In this document: positions 17,968-27,919 of the stretch, one piece after another
Layout: the number at the start of each line of letters is the position of its first letter
How positions within the stretch are numbered: the stretch's first letter is position 1
Notes under the pieces: generated by a model
Database searches by the model: none
Told to the model about the DNA's origin: nothing
The model's input: the letters and a program-made list of their open reading frames with translations, nothing else
Translations under genes and position numbers: made by a program
Assembly (NCBI GenBank): GCA_029553545.1
Contig: JAKPKU010000208.1
Location: 1-45,990 of the forward strand
Direction of reading: 5' to 3'
DNA: 45,990 nucleotides
Source: Candidatus Cloacimonadota bacterium
Lineage (GTDB): Bacteria > Cloacimonadota > Cloacimonadia > Cloacimonadales > WRIO01

Positions 17968-18110
17968 ATCGAGCATAATTTGAGAGAAAGAAGTGAAAAA
18001 TAGGATCTAATAATAGCATTTATTTGATTTTTTTGAGCACCCAAAATAGCAAAATTTGAACATTTTTTGGATTATTATTTTATTATATGTTAATTATGAT
18101 AAATAATTGC

Positions 18111-18139
18111 TTGACAAATAATTCTTATTCTGCTATAAA
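18111..18139 (+). promoter_or_regulatory. Sigma-70 type promoter of FGE lipoprotein
   Basis: TTGACA (18111-18116), 17-nt spacer, TATAAA (18134-18139). The near-consensus ribosome site AGGAGG at 18156-18161 suggests strong expression. Confidence 0.85.
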
Positions 18140-18166
18140 TTATTACAAGAAAAAAAGGAGGCGGAA

Positions 18167-19048
18167 ATGGTTACCCAAATTGGTAAGAAAGTTGTTTGTA
18201 AAAAAAGTTTAAGGGTTGGTAGGTTGTTAACGGTTTTCACTTTACTTGGTGTGTTATTATTAGTAATAGCAGGTTGTTCGAAGAAGATGCCAGAGAATAT
18301 GGTTTTTGTTAAGGGTGGTACGTTTCAAATGGGAACAGATGAAGTTTTAGAAGTTGGCTTTTTTGATGAACCAGGAGACATGTTTGAAGGAGCTAAGCCA
18401 ACCCACCCAGTTAAAGTATCTTCATTCTATATAAGCAAATACGAGGTAACTCAAAGTGAATGGAAAGATATAATGGGTAAAAATCCATCTACAAATCAAG
18501 GCGATAATTTGCCAGTAGAATCAGTGTCATGGAATGAAGCCGTATATTTTTGCAATCAAAAGTCATTAAGAGAGGGCTTGACACCCGCTTATACAATTAA
18601 TGGTGATGATGTGAGCTGCGATTGGGGCGTAAATGGTTATCGTTTACCAACAGAAGCCGAGTGGGAATATGCAGCAAAAGGCGGAAATAAATCTAAGGGC
18701 TTTTTGTTTGCTGGGTCCAATAACATAAACGAAGTTGCATGGTATACGGGTAATTCTGATGAGGTCACACATGCTGTAGGAACAAAATCACCTAATGAAT
18801 TAGGACTATATGATATGAGTGGTAATGTTTGGGAATGGTGTTGGGATATCGTTGATGAAAATTATTATCAAAATAGTCCTAAAGACAACCCCAGAGGACC
18901 AGAAAAAGGAGATGAACGAGTTTTACGTGGTGGTGCATATGTATTTATCTCTTATGATGGTGAGGATTGCAGAATTCCAGTTCGTTTTCCAACAGAAAGT
19001 GAGGTAAACTTTCCGATTTTTGGATTACGTTTAGCAAGAACAAAATAA
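18167..19048 (+). CDS. FGE-sulfatase domain lipoprotein
   Basis: A 293-residue exported lipoprotein. A basic N-terminus and hydrophobic stretch end in the lipobox LVIAGC (lipidated Cys37). The rest is a formylglycine-generating-enzyme/SUMF1-like fold: GGTFQMGTDE, PVKVSSFYISKYEVTQSEW, PVESVSWNEAVYFCN, YRLPTEAEWEYAAKGG, GNVWEWCWD and RVLRGGAYV. No sulfatase is nearby, and most such bacterial lipoproteins are not proven formylglycine enzymes; some relatives bind peptides or act in surface complexes. It is monocistronic, with a strong promoter and its own terminator. Confidence 0.88.
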   Translation: MVTQIGKKVVCKKSLRVGRLLTVFTLLGVLLLVIAGCSKKMPENMVFVKGGTFQMGTDEVLEVGFFDEPGDMFEGAKPTHPVKVSSFYISKYEVTQSEWKDIMGKNPSTNQGDNLPVESVSWNEAVYFCNQKSLREGLTPAYTINGDDVSCDWGVNGYRLPTEAEWEYAAKGGNKSKGFLFAGSNNINEVAWYTGNSDEVTHAVGTKSPNELGLYDMSGNVWEWCWDIVDENYYQNSPKDNPRGPEKGDERVLRGGAYVFISYDGEDCRIPVRFPTESEVNFPIFGLRLARTK

Positions 19049-19088
19049 GATAAACACATTGTTTTTTTAGCAAAATTTACTATGTAAT

Positions 19089-19150
19089 GCCATATCACAG
19101 TTACTTTAGTTGTGAAATAATCATACTTGGTAATTGAGATATGGCTTTTT
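19089..19150 (+). terminator. Terminator of FGE lipoprotein gene
   Basis: GCCATATC (19089-19096) pairs with GATATGGC (19138-19145), followed by five T. The long loop contains its own CACA/TGTG pairing, so a branched structure is possible. Confidence 0.65.
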
Positions 19151-19193
19151 ATATTGCTAAAATAAAAAAAAACTTCTTGACAAAACAACTTGA

Positions 19194-20699
<1,506 letters not shown>

Positions 20700-20710
20700 A
20701 AAAGAATTTG

Positions 20711-20740
20711 AGCCGTTGGCTATATGCTGACGGCTTTTTT
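20711..20740 (+). terminator. Rho-independent terminator of guaB
   Basis: A 10-bp stem with two GU pairs (AGCCGTTGGC with GCTGACGGCT), a TATAT loop and six T. It ends 11 nt before the next gene's ATG. Confidence 0.92.
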
Positions 20741-20751
20741 AAATAATTAAT

Positions 20752-21654
20752 ATGTTTAATGAAAAAGATATTGCTCAAATAAATCGTTATAAGTATTATT
20801 TAAGAACTGAACGTGGTATCAATGAGCTGAGTATATCTTTTTATCTTAGTGATTTAGAGCAATTCTTAACTTGGGCAGGGAAGGTGGTTGCTGATATCGA
20901 TTGCCCTGATATTATTGCTTATATGTCAAGCCTTTATGATGCACCACTTGAGTCCTCATCAATGGCAAGAAAACGCAGCTCTCTCAAGTCCTTCTTTGAC
21001 TATCTTGTGGAAAATGATTACCCTACAAAAGTTGATTTTGATAGGATACCCTCAATCAAATTGAGCCGCTATGTCCCCGATATCTTGAGTGTGGACGAGA
21101 TGTTTCACCTTTTAGATTCCATCGAGGTGGAAAGCGATCTTGGTATAAGAAATAGAGCTATTATCGAATTTATGTATGCGACAGGCGTACGCGTGTCTGA
21201 GATGCTGAATATTGGTTTGGGTGACTTGATGTTTAGTCAAGAGCTGATCAAGGTGACAGGTAAAGGTAATAAACAGAGAATTATACCTATCAATGATACA
21301 GCAATAGAATGGGTAAATTATTATTTAAAAACAGCAAGATTGAATTTGAAAAAAGACGGTATTACAAACATTATTTTTTTAAACTACAACGGCAAGCCAA
21401 TGACACGCATGGGCTTTTGGAAAGTATTACAAAAAGTCGCTTTAGAAGCAGGCATTGCCAAAAAAATAAGCCCACACACTTTAAGACACTCCTTTGCCAG
21501 CCATCTCTTGGAAGCTGGAGCCAACTTGAGAATCGTGCAAGAACTTTTGGGGCATGCTTCGATACAAACCACAGAAATATACACCCATATTGATTTGAAA
21601 TTTATACAAGAAGAACATGCACTCTACCACCCATCTAATAGGCGTGGCAAGTGA
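20752..21654 (+). CDS. Tyrosine recombinase, XerC/XerD family
   Basis: A 300-residue site-specific recombinase. The N-terminal SAM-like core-binding domain covers about 1-90. The catalytic domain shows Arg147 in ATGVRVSEML, the HxxR box in SPHTLRHSFASHLL, and LLGHASIQTTEIYTH with the nucleophilic tyrosine. The length and lack of mobile-element neighbours suggest a chromosome-dimer resolution Xer protein, but XerC and XerD cannot be told apart here. The ATG has no Shine-Dalgarno and begins right after the guaB terminator. TTGGCT with a 17-18-nt spacer and TAAATA would place +1 at the ATG. Confidence 0.9.
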   Translation: MFNEKDIAQINRYKYYLRTERGINELSISFYLSDLEQFLTWAGKVVADIDCPDIIAYMSSLYDAPLESSSMARKRSSLKSFFDYLVENDYPTKVDFDRIPSIKLSRYVPDILSVDEMFHLLDSIEVESDLGIRNRAIIEFMYATGVRVSEMLNIGLGDLMFSQELIKVTGKGNKQRIIPINDTAIEWVNYYLKTARLNLKKDGITNIIFLNYNGKPMTRMGFWKVLQKVALEAGIAKKISPHTLRHSFASHLLEAGANLRIVQELLGHASIQTTEIYTHIDLKFIQEEHALYHPSNRRGK

Positions 21655-21666
21655 TCTGCTTGTTTT

Positions 21667-21721
21667 GAAAAAACACTCTCCGTCCCTGGAGACAATTAGA
21701 ATCCCTTCTATGTGTTTTTTC
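21667..21721. terminator. Bidirectional terminator, xer and fliW
   Basis: A perfect 10-bp inverted repeat (GAAAAAACAC at 21667-21676 and GTGTTTTTTC at 21712-21721) encloses a second small hairpin TCTCC/GGAGA (21677-21692). Each strand ends in a T run, so it fits the convergent genes. Confidence 0.7.
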
Positions 21722-21723
21722 AT

Positions 21724-22173
21724 TTAACCCATCGCGACTAAAGCTTCTTCATCGTTTAGCAGGCGGTGCTTGATATTATACTCATTATTATCAATTACCA
21801 ATTGTTTTGCAAGGCGGTTCTTTGTATTAATCAATAGGGGTCCTTTGAGGTTTGCAGTCATCTTGATAGGGTCTTTTGGCACTGTTACGATAACTAAAAT
21901 TAAAGCATCTTCTTCGCTTTGAATATTGATGTCAGCAAGATCTTTACGATATGCATCGATCATATAATCGGGCTTAAAGAGGTTTGGATTGGTTACGACA
22001 AAAGCAAGTGTTGGATCATCGAGCGACTGTAACCATTTTAGCGGTGAATTATCGTCAGTATTAATAAGTGCATAATTTGTTAGCTCTGGGAAACCTAATA
22101 TCCCATTAGCAAAAGTGATGATTGTTTCATCAGAGATTTCAATCTCTCCAAATCTTGTAGTGTAGGCATTCAT
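21724..22173 (-). CDS. fliW: Flagellar assembly factor FliW
   Basis: A 149-residue protein with the family start RFGEIEISDETIITFANGILGFPELTNYALI. FliW binds either flagellin or CsrA; free flagellin releases FliW to inhibit CsrA, tuning flagellin translation. AAGGAG precedes the ATG. It is the last gene of the flagellar operon, 16 nt after flgL, with csrA one gene further upstream, so both halves of the switch are co-transcribed. Confidence 0.95.
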   Translation of the reverse strand: MNAYTTRFGEIEISDETIITFANGILGFPELTNYALINTDDNSPLKWLQSLDDPTLAFVVTNPNLFKPDYMIDAYRKDLADINIQSEEDALILVIVTVPKDPIKMTANLKGPLLINTKNRLAKQLVIDNNEYNIKHRLLNDEEALVAMG

Positions 22174-22189
22174 TTTCTTTCTCCTTCTA

Positions 22190-23383
22190 TTATTTTAAAA
22201 TGCTTAAAAGGTTTAATGGGAACACTCTCCCCATAGTGGTGATTGAAGCATTTAAAGCGTTTTCTACCATTGATATTTGACTAAGAACATCGATGATATT
22301 TACTTTTTCAATGCTTTGTACATGATCTAAAACATTGTCGCTAAGCGCTATTAGATTGTTTTGTGTGATTTCTAAACGGTTGAGATTAATACCAGTCTGA
22401 GTAACTTTTGATTGAATCTCTGAATGCATAGTATCCAGTTCTTCAACTGACTGTGCAATTTCATTGAAGTTATGTGACATAAGAGCATTTTTTAGTTTGT
22501 AAATGCTGTCAAAAAAGCCACTATCTTCAAAGATCTCTTTGCCACTGATATTAGTGTCGATTTTACTATTGAAATTCGTATTGAAAGATATCTTGGCACC
22601 ATCTCCTTGATAATTACCTAATGCAACTTGAACCATAAAAGTGTCGCCTTGAACAAAATCATTGTCTGTAAAATCAAGATAAACACCTGAATCGCTGCCA
22701 TCACTGTTTGAGATATTCATTCTTAAGCTGGTAAATGACTGAGCATCAGACCATGTTTGTCCATTATCATCAGAGATTTGGTAAGCTGTAGTATCTGCAT
22801 TTGCCTCATCGCCCACATGCCCGTCTTGCACAAAGCGCACAATATAGGTTTTATTACTGGTGCCAGTATATTCACCTGACGAGGTAACTATACCCTCATA
22901 TGCATTTTCTGCAGCAGCATAAGGTGTGAGGATTCTTGCACTATTGCTATAAGCAGGAGAATTGTTCTTATAACCTGCAAAAATATAGCGATCATTGATT
23001 TTGGTATTGGCAATATTCATAGCTTCTTCCAAGAATTGATCAATCTGCTGAGCGGCAATATCCATCTCGACTGGCGTTGTTGTTTCTTGGGCATTTGATT
23101 GAGCAAATTCACGTACCTTTACAATCAAATCTTGCAATTGCCCAAGAGCATTGTCAGCACCATTTAGGTAGTTTTTAGCCTCCTCAATATTCTCCAAATA
23201 CTGAGTATATGCGCTTTGCTGAGACTTTAAAACTGTGCTTACAGATAGTCCTTTTGCGTCATCAGAGGGATTATTAATTCTCTTTTCTGTTGCAACTTGC
23301 TCGTTAATCTTCTGATAATCAGCCACATTTTTATTGAGAGTGCTGAGCATTGTATTGAACATAGCATTTGTGGTGATACGCAT
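22190..23383 (-). CDS. flgL: Flagellar hook-associated protein 3 (hook-filament junction)
   Basis: Junction protein between hook and filament. At 397 residues it has the flagellin-like N-terminal coiled coil (MRITTNAMFNTMLSTLNKNV...QVATEKRINNPSDDAKG) and the matching C-terminal helix (VSQISMVENALNASITTMGRV). The middle contains a variable domain with YIFAGYKNNSPAY. AAGGAG precedes the start. It lies between csrA and fliW rather than directly after flgK. Confidence 0.94.
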   Translation of the reverse strand: MRITTNAMFNTMLSTLNKNVADYQKINEQVATEKRINNPSDDAKGLSVSTVLKSQQSAYTQYLENIEEAKNYLNGADNALGQLQDLIVKVREFAQSNAQETTTPVEMDIAAQQIDQFLEEAMNIANTKINDRYIFAGYKNNSPAYSNSARILTPYAAAENAYEGIVTSSGEYTGTSNKTYIVRFVQDGHVGDEANADTTAYQISDDNGQTWSDAQSFTSLRMNISNSDGSDSGVYLDFTDNDFVQGDTFMVQVALGNYQGDGAKISFNTNFNSKIDTNISGKEIFEDSGFFDSIYKLKNALMSHNFNEIAQSVEELDTMHSEIQSKVTQTGINLNRLEITQNNLIALSDNVLDHVQSIEKVNIIDVLSQISMVENALNASITTMGRVFPLNLLSILK

Positions 23384-23399
23384 TCTTAACTCCTTGTTG

Positions 23400-23648
23400 T
23401 TATAATTGTTTAATTTTCCCAGAAAGTATCTTATTAAGGTCTTCTAAGCTGTTTGTCTTTTGCGCTAATTGAGCTGCAGCTTGATTCTCTTTTAAGATTC
23501 TTTCATACACTTCTTTACGATAGATTGTTGTGTTTTTGGGTGCCAAAACGCCTATTCTGGCAGAGCCTTTGTTAATGTCTGTGATGACTATTTCTATGTC
23601 ATCTCCGATTCGAATCGATTCGCCTTGTTTACGTGTTAATACTAACAT
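23400..23648 (-). CDS. csrA: Carbon storage regulator CsrA
   Basis: RNA-binding dimer of 82 residues that recognises GGA in hairpin loops near ribosome sites. MLVLTRKQGESIRIGDDI and SARIGVLAPKNTTIYRKEVYERI are the signature strands, with the RNA-contacting Arg in YRKEVYERI. The C-terminal 25 residues (Gln/Ala-rich then Lys) are an ordinary extension. It is placed between flgK and flgL, an insertion that interrupts the usual flgK-flgL pair. The known partner FliW is two genes downstream. Confidence 0.96.
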   Translation of the reverse strand: MLVLTRKQGESIRIGDDIEIVITDINKGSARIGVLAPKNTTIYRKEVYERILKENQAAAQLAQKTNSLEDLNKILSGKIKQL

Positions 23649-23703
23649 AATTCACCTTCCCTGGTCTTTCTTTGATTATTGCTTCGTGCAAATAAAGTTT
23701 TCA

Positions 23704-25080
23704 TTACACTAACCCTAAAACTACTTTTATCATATCATCTGCCATGCTAATTATCTTTGCAGCAGCTTGATACATTTGTTGATATTTTATTAAATCGGCT
23801 GTCTCTTCATTTAAAGACACACCTTTAATTGAATCTCTAAACTTATCTATTTGTTCAGTAACCATTGCCTGGTTCTCTTTTTTAATATTCGTATTATTTA
23901 CATCACTACCAATTGAATAAACGAAATTGGCATAGGCTTGTGAGACACTCATTTGACCATCGACAATAGGCTCATTTCTAAGATTAGCTATGGCAAGGGC
24001 AATCTCATTATCTCCAGAAGCGCCTGAGCGTGAGGTTGCTAATTTATTTGAATCATTTAGAATGGTATTGCTCACTCTAAAATCTTTTGCTCCATTAGAA
24101 GAGGTTTCAAAGAAGTAATGACCTTGCTCGCTATTGGCTGTTAAATCATGACCTTGTAAATGTATTTCATTTACTTTTTCTTTGATTGTGTCAGCTATTT
24201 TATCAAGCTGATTTAAATAGCCTGGAACTACATTATCACGTAAGTCAATTAAACTTAATAGTTCCCCGCTATTTAAACCGTTAATTTTGTCGAGATTCTT
24301 TTTCCAAACAAGATTATGCACGGTAACCCCATTGTTAGTGCTTTCTTCAAAGCCTATCTGATTGCATGATTTACCATCAACAATCTGATCACTACCGAGA
24401 TAAACGATCTTTTGTCCATAATCATTTACTTTGACAGACACATTACCATATGTAGCTAATTCGTCCATTAATAAGTCAAACTTGTCAAGCAAGTCATTTG
24501 GCTCATATATTTGCCCAATTGTAAAATTAATACCTTCTGATAGATCTGCAAGCTCTTGGGCGATTTGATTGATTCTTGTTACACTATTGATTAGTTCGTC
24601 ATCGATTGAGCTGATATAACCAGATAAATCACTATGAAGCCTGTTAAATTCATCTGTCATCTGCTCAGCATTGTTTATCACGTCCATTCTGTATGCCTGG
24701 CTTGTTGGATTACTCGATAAAGAGTCCCATGAACTAAAAAACTTATCGATTTTATTGCTCAAACCAAAGTCTGATGGTTCGTTTAACACTGTTTCTAACT
24801 TTTCAAGAACTTCTGATCTCTTGTCCCAAAAACCAAATAAAGACTGATTATTTCTGAAATTAATATCTAAAAATTCATCTCTCACTCGCTCAACACTTTG
24901 GATATAAACACCTGTACCTATCGTGCCATATGGATATTCGATTGGCAGCCCGCTTTCTTGGACTACCTTTTGGCGTGAGTAACCAGGAGTATTAACATTT
25001 GAGATATTATGAGAAGTTGTCTCAATATGCTTTTCTGTGACTTGTAGTGCCCTCTTACCTAATGAGATTAGTTGAAACAT
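23704..25080 (-). CDS. flgK: Flagellar hook-associated protein 1
   Basis: First hook-filament junction protein, 458 residues. The N-terminus has the rod/hook signature (HIETTSHNISNVNTPGYSRQKVV), and the C-terminus has the axial helix NEETADLIKYQQMYQAAAKIISMADDMI. Its middle domain lacks the large inserts of some relatives. AGAGGT lies upstream of the ATG, which is 3 nt after the preceding small gene. Confidence 0.95.
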   Translation of the reverse strand: MFQLISLGKRALQVTEKHIETTSHNISNVNTPGYSRQKVVQESGLPIEYPYGTIGTGVYIQSVERVRDEFLDINFRNNQSLFGFWDKRSEVLEKLETVLNEPSDFGLSNKIDKFFSSWDSLSSNPTSQAYRMDVINNAEQMTDEFNRLHSDLSGYISSIDDELINSVTRINQIAQELADLSEGINFTIGQIYEPNDLLDKFDLLMDELATYGNVSVKVNDYGQKIVYLGSDQIVDGKSCNQIGFEESTNNGVTVHNLVWKKNLDKINGLNSGELLSLIDLRDNVVPGYLNQLDKIADTIKEKVNEIHLQGHDLTANSEQGHYFFETSSNGAKDFRVSNTILNDSNKLATSRSGASGDNEIALAIANLRNEPIVDGQMSVSQAYANFVYSIGSDVNNTNIKKENQAMVTEQIDKFRDSIKGVSLNEETADLIKYQQMYQAAAKIISMADDMIKVVLGLV

Positions 25081-25083
25081 AGC

Positions 25084-25335
25084 TTACCTCTTTACGTATA
25101 CATTGTTAAATAGCTCTGGCGTGTTTGCTAAACCTTTGATAAATATTCTTTGTATATTTAAATCCCCTTGCTTGCAATCAGCTTGATCATGTTTGCATAG
25201 TCGATTAATCTGGTGCTCAATTGGGTCCTTGTATGGGAAAATCATTGTGGGTATTACGTTTTGAGCAACCATTACTGTACTCGAATTTTCTTTGATCAAA
25301 ATCACATTTTTCTTTTGCAAGAGAAGGTTTAACAT
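25084..25335 (-). CDS. Unknown 83-residue protein in flagellar operon
   Basis: I do not recognise this protein. It has 83 residues, a hydrophobic start (MLNLLLQKKNVILI), two cysteines in LCKHDQADCKQGD and a basic end. Support for a real gene comes from packing (2-nt gap after the flgN-like gene, 3 nt before flgK) and a ribosome site AGGTG 5 nt before the ATG. The position next to flgN is where FlgM often lies, but the sequence lacks the FlgM C-terminal anti-sigma motif, and no fliA is seen. Confidence 0.65.
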   Translation of the reverse strand: MLNLLLQKKNVILIKENSSTVMVAQNVIPTMIFPYKDPIEHQINRLCKHDQADCKQGDLNIQRIFIKGLANTPELFNNVYVKR

Positions 25336-25337
25336 GA

Positions 25338-25838
25338 TTACACCTGCTTATTTAATAAAATTGAATTGTGTTTTGCTGGAATCATGCCGACACGGCTATA
25401 AACTCTGTCTTTGTCGATCATATCTGCAATCATTTCAAGATTGTCACCAACGAGAGTTAAACCAGTCTTGATAAGCTCTTTATTGGCTTCAGATATTTTG
25501 TTGATTCTTTGCAAAGTGTTTGAAAAGGTTTTGAAGAAAAGCATTGCTTGCTCCTTGTGCACGTCTTCCTCTAATACTTCAAATAGGTTCTTCAAGCTAT
25601 TTTGGTCAACAGTCATGTCTTTTAGGGCAAGTATGTTTTCCATCAAATCTTGTCGGACAACGGTATGTTTGTGCGCTCTGCTAATTAATAGAGCAATTTG
25701 TTGACTGATTTTCTGGAACTTTTTTATATTCCATTCGATCAGTGAAATCTTTTGATCTTCGAGGCATAGTGATACTTCTTGGTATGCTGCAATTTCTTCT
25801 TCCCATGCTCGAAAGAAATCTTTTAAGAGGGCTTCCAT
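25338..25838 (-). CDS. flgN: FlgN-like flagellar chaperone
   Basis: A 166-residue, almost entirely helical protein that fits FlgN, the export chaperone for FlgK and FlgL. It has heptad-like spacing, a first helix with EEEIAAYQEVSLCLEDQK, and a position between flgJ and flgK. FlgN proteins are poorly conserved, so the call relies largely on context and helical character. AAGGAG precedes the ATG. Confidence 0.7.
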   Translation of the reverse strand: MEALLKDFFRAWEEEIAAYQEVSLCLEDQKISLIEWNIKKFQKISQQIALLISRAHKHTVVRQDLMENILALKDMTVDQNSLKNLFEVLEEDVHKEQAMLFFKTFSNTLQRINKISEANKELIKTGLTLVGDNLEMIADMIDKDRVYSRVGMIPAKHNSILLNKQV

Positions 25839-25855
25839 AATAATCTCCTTCTACT

Positions 25856-26686
25856 TTATAAAGTGTTTTTAAAACGCATTACATTGCGAATATAATTCTT
25901 TGTCTCTTTAAACGGTGGTACACCATTATACCGTGTAACATTGCCAGGACCTGCATTATATGCTGCCAAAGCAAGCTCATTAGATTTGAATTTATTGAGT
26001 TGTTGCTTCAAATATTTTGCACCAGCCATAATGTTTTCTTCTGGGTTAAATGGATCTTTAACGCCCAGATCATTTGCTGTGCCGTCCATCAATTGCATCA
26101 AACCTTTTGCACCTACAGGTGATACAGCTTTATGATTACCATAACTTTCTTGTGCTATAACTGCCTTGATAAGGCTCTTGTCAATGTCATATTTATCTGC
26201 TGCTTTATTAATAATAGGCTCATATCGATCAAGTCTTGCCATCAATGTTTTTGGTAGGGCTGCATTATCTTGGGCTTGCTGAGATTGAACTGGTTCAGAA
26301 ATGCGTTTTTCAATCTTTCTTTGTAATAGTTCAAGTGAATTGTTTTTAGGCATTTTACTATAGTCATTTTTCAACTGTCTCACAATCATGTCTGACAAGC
26401 CTAAGGACTGGTTTTTTGACATCATATCACTGATGCTATCGATATACATGTCTTGATAAAAGTCTGAGCCTGCTTCTGAACCAAAAAACCCACCTGAATC
26501 AAGAGACTTAGTCATTTCTGAAAACATCATTTTTACCATAATCTTTTCAAATTCAACTGCTGCTTCTTTGATCTTTGTGTCACTATCTAAGCTTGCATCT
26601 TGAAGATTAGTAGCTTTCTCTAAGTTTTGTTTTGCAACCTGTTGAGAATAGGTGTTTTTGAATTCTTGAATACTCATATTTGACAT
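25856..26686 (-). CDS. flgJ: FlgJ rod-binding domain fused to lytic transglycosylase
   Basis: The 276-residue protein has two parts. Residues about 38-105 are the FlgJ rod-cap domain (FEKIMVKMMFSEMTKSL...GFFGSEAGSDFYQDMYID). Residues about 155-276 are an SLT/GH23 transglycosylase with catalytic Glu180 in VIAQESYGNHKAVS, then GAKGLMQLM and AAYNAGPGNVTRY. Enterobacterial FlgJ instead carries a GH73 glucosaminidase. The fusion would localise peptidoglycan cleavage to the growing rod. No signal peptide is seen, consistent with flagellar type III export. Confidence 0.93.
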   Translation of the reverse strand: MSNMSIQEFKNTYSQQVAKQNLEKATNLQDASLDSDTKIKEAAVEFEKIMVKMMFSEMTKSLDSGGFFGSEAGSDFYQDMYIDSISDMMSKNQSLGLSDMIVRQLKNDYSKMPKNNSLELLQRKIEKRISEPVQSQQAQDNAALPKTLMARLDRYEPIINKAADKYDIDKSLIKAVIAQESYGNHKAVSPVGAKGLMQLMDGTANDLGVKDPFNPEENIMAGAKYLKQQLNKFKSNELALAAYNAGPGNVTRYNGVPPFKETKNYIRNVMRFKNTL

Positions 26687-26695
26687 GACATTCTC

Positions 26696-27775
26696 CTACA
26701 TTATCTTCAGCTCTGCCTGTAAAGCGCCAGCCTGTTTGATCGATTGAAAAATTGATATTAAATCACGTGGCGAAACCTTAATTGCATTTAAAGCACGAGC
26801 CAAATCTTCTACTGTTGCTGTTTCCATTGTAATCACACGGGCATCTTCTGTAGCAGTGATATTTGAGCTTTCACTCTCTGTGCTATAAGGACCAACTTGA
26901 GCACGGTTTGTCTTTGTCTCAACTTGAATTACCAAATTGCCATGAGCAATAGCAATCTCATTTATTCTCACATTTCCACCTGCTACGATTGTACCTGTTC
27001 TCTCATTGATGACCACAATGGCGCTTTGCTCAGGAACGACCCTTAGATTTTCTACTGTAGAGATAAAATTAATCAAATTATTACGTACCAAAACTGAGTC
27101 TGGAACGCTGATAGAAATAGTCCTGGCATCATAAGCATTAGCTATTCTACCACGATAAATGCTATTGATATTGGTCACAATTTTCTGTGCTGTAGTAAAA
27201 TCTGCCTGATTTAATACGAGGTTTAATTCACCATTGATGAGCATTTTATTCTCTACTTCCAGCTCTAAAACGGCGCCATTAGGTATACGCCCCACATTTG
27301 TATAATTCTTTCTCATCTTTGTATTTCGAATCTCTTCATTAAAGCCACCAAAAGAGACAGGACCTTGCGCTAAAGCATATTTTTTATTGTCTTGTCCGAT
27401 AAGCGGAGACATGAGTAAAACACCGCCTTCAAGGCTCTTAGCATCACCGATAGACGACACATTGACATCAAAGCGCGAGCCAGCTTTCATAAAAGGAGGC
27501 ATCGTTGCAGTAATCATCACAGCCGCTACATTATTTGGTCTGATTCTATTGATAGGCACAGTTATACCAAAGTGCTCAAGCATGTTCATAATAGACTGAA
27601 TAGTCATTTGTGAGCTCGTGCCATCGCCAGTACCTTGTAGGCCGACAACAAGTCCATAACCTATTAATTCTTTTGATTCAATTCCAGAAAAAGAGGAAAT
27701 ATCTTTTAGTCGGCTTTGTGCTGATAAGCTAAGCGCTATCAAGATTAAAGCTGTGAGTAAAGTTAATTTCTTCAT
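26696..27775 (-). CDS. flgI: Flagellar P-ring protein
   Basis: Periplasmic P-ring subunit of 359 residues. It has a cleavable signal peptide (MKKLTLLTALILIALSLSAQ), then RLKDISSFSGIESKELIGYGLVVGLQGTGD, a highly conserved FlgI start, and the end LARALNAIKVSPRDLISIFQ. The start at 27775 follows GGAGA by 6-7 nt; an ATG four codons earlier overlaps that site. It is the first gene after the sigma-54 promoter. flgH (L ring) is absent from the window. Confidence 0.95.
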   Translation of the reverse strand: MKKLTLLTALILIALSLSAQSRLKDISSFSGIESKELIGYGLVVGLQGTGDGTSSQMTIQSIMNMLEHFGITVPINRIRPNNVAAVMITATMPPFMKAGSRFDVNVSSIGDAKSLEGGVLLMSPLIGQDNKKYALAQGPVSFGGFNEEIRNTKMRKNYTNVGRIPNGAVLELEVENKMLINGELNLVLNQADFTTAQKIVTNINSIYRGRIANAYDARTISISVPDSVLVRNNLINFISTVENLRVVPEQSAIVVINERTGTIVAGGNVRINEIAIAHGNLVIQVETKTNRAQVGPYSTESESSNITATEDARVITMETATVEDLARALNAIKVSPRDLISIFQSIKQAGALQAELKIM

Positions 27776-27818
27776 TTTTGTCTCCATTTATTATCTTTTC
27801 TTTTTTTTTAAAGGAAAA

Positions 27819-27835
27819 GGGGAAAACGTTTCCCC
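27819..27835 (-). promoter_or_regulatory. Hairpin in flgI leader
   Basis: GGGGAAAACGTTTCCCC forms a 7-bp stem with a 3-nt loop about 45 nt before the flgI start. On the minus strand it is followed by a U-rich stretch, so it could act as an attenuator, a stabiliser or a DNA operator (it is nearly palindromic). Confidence 0.5.
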
Positions 27836-27919
27836 TAAATACCGAACCGAATGGGCGTCCCCAGTTTTGAGAGGTGCTAAGTTGTTTTGTTTGTCACTCT
27901 ATCATTGCGCTATTAAATT

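Noticed and set aside
20752-21723. dif site or integrase-borne island near the Xer gene
   Set aside because: No dif-like 28-mer or repeat flank is visible; neighbours are housekeeping and flagellar genes.
25084-25335. FlgM anti-sigma-28 factor
   Set aside because: Position fits, but the C-terminal sigma-binding pattern is missing and no fliA is seen.
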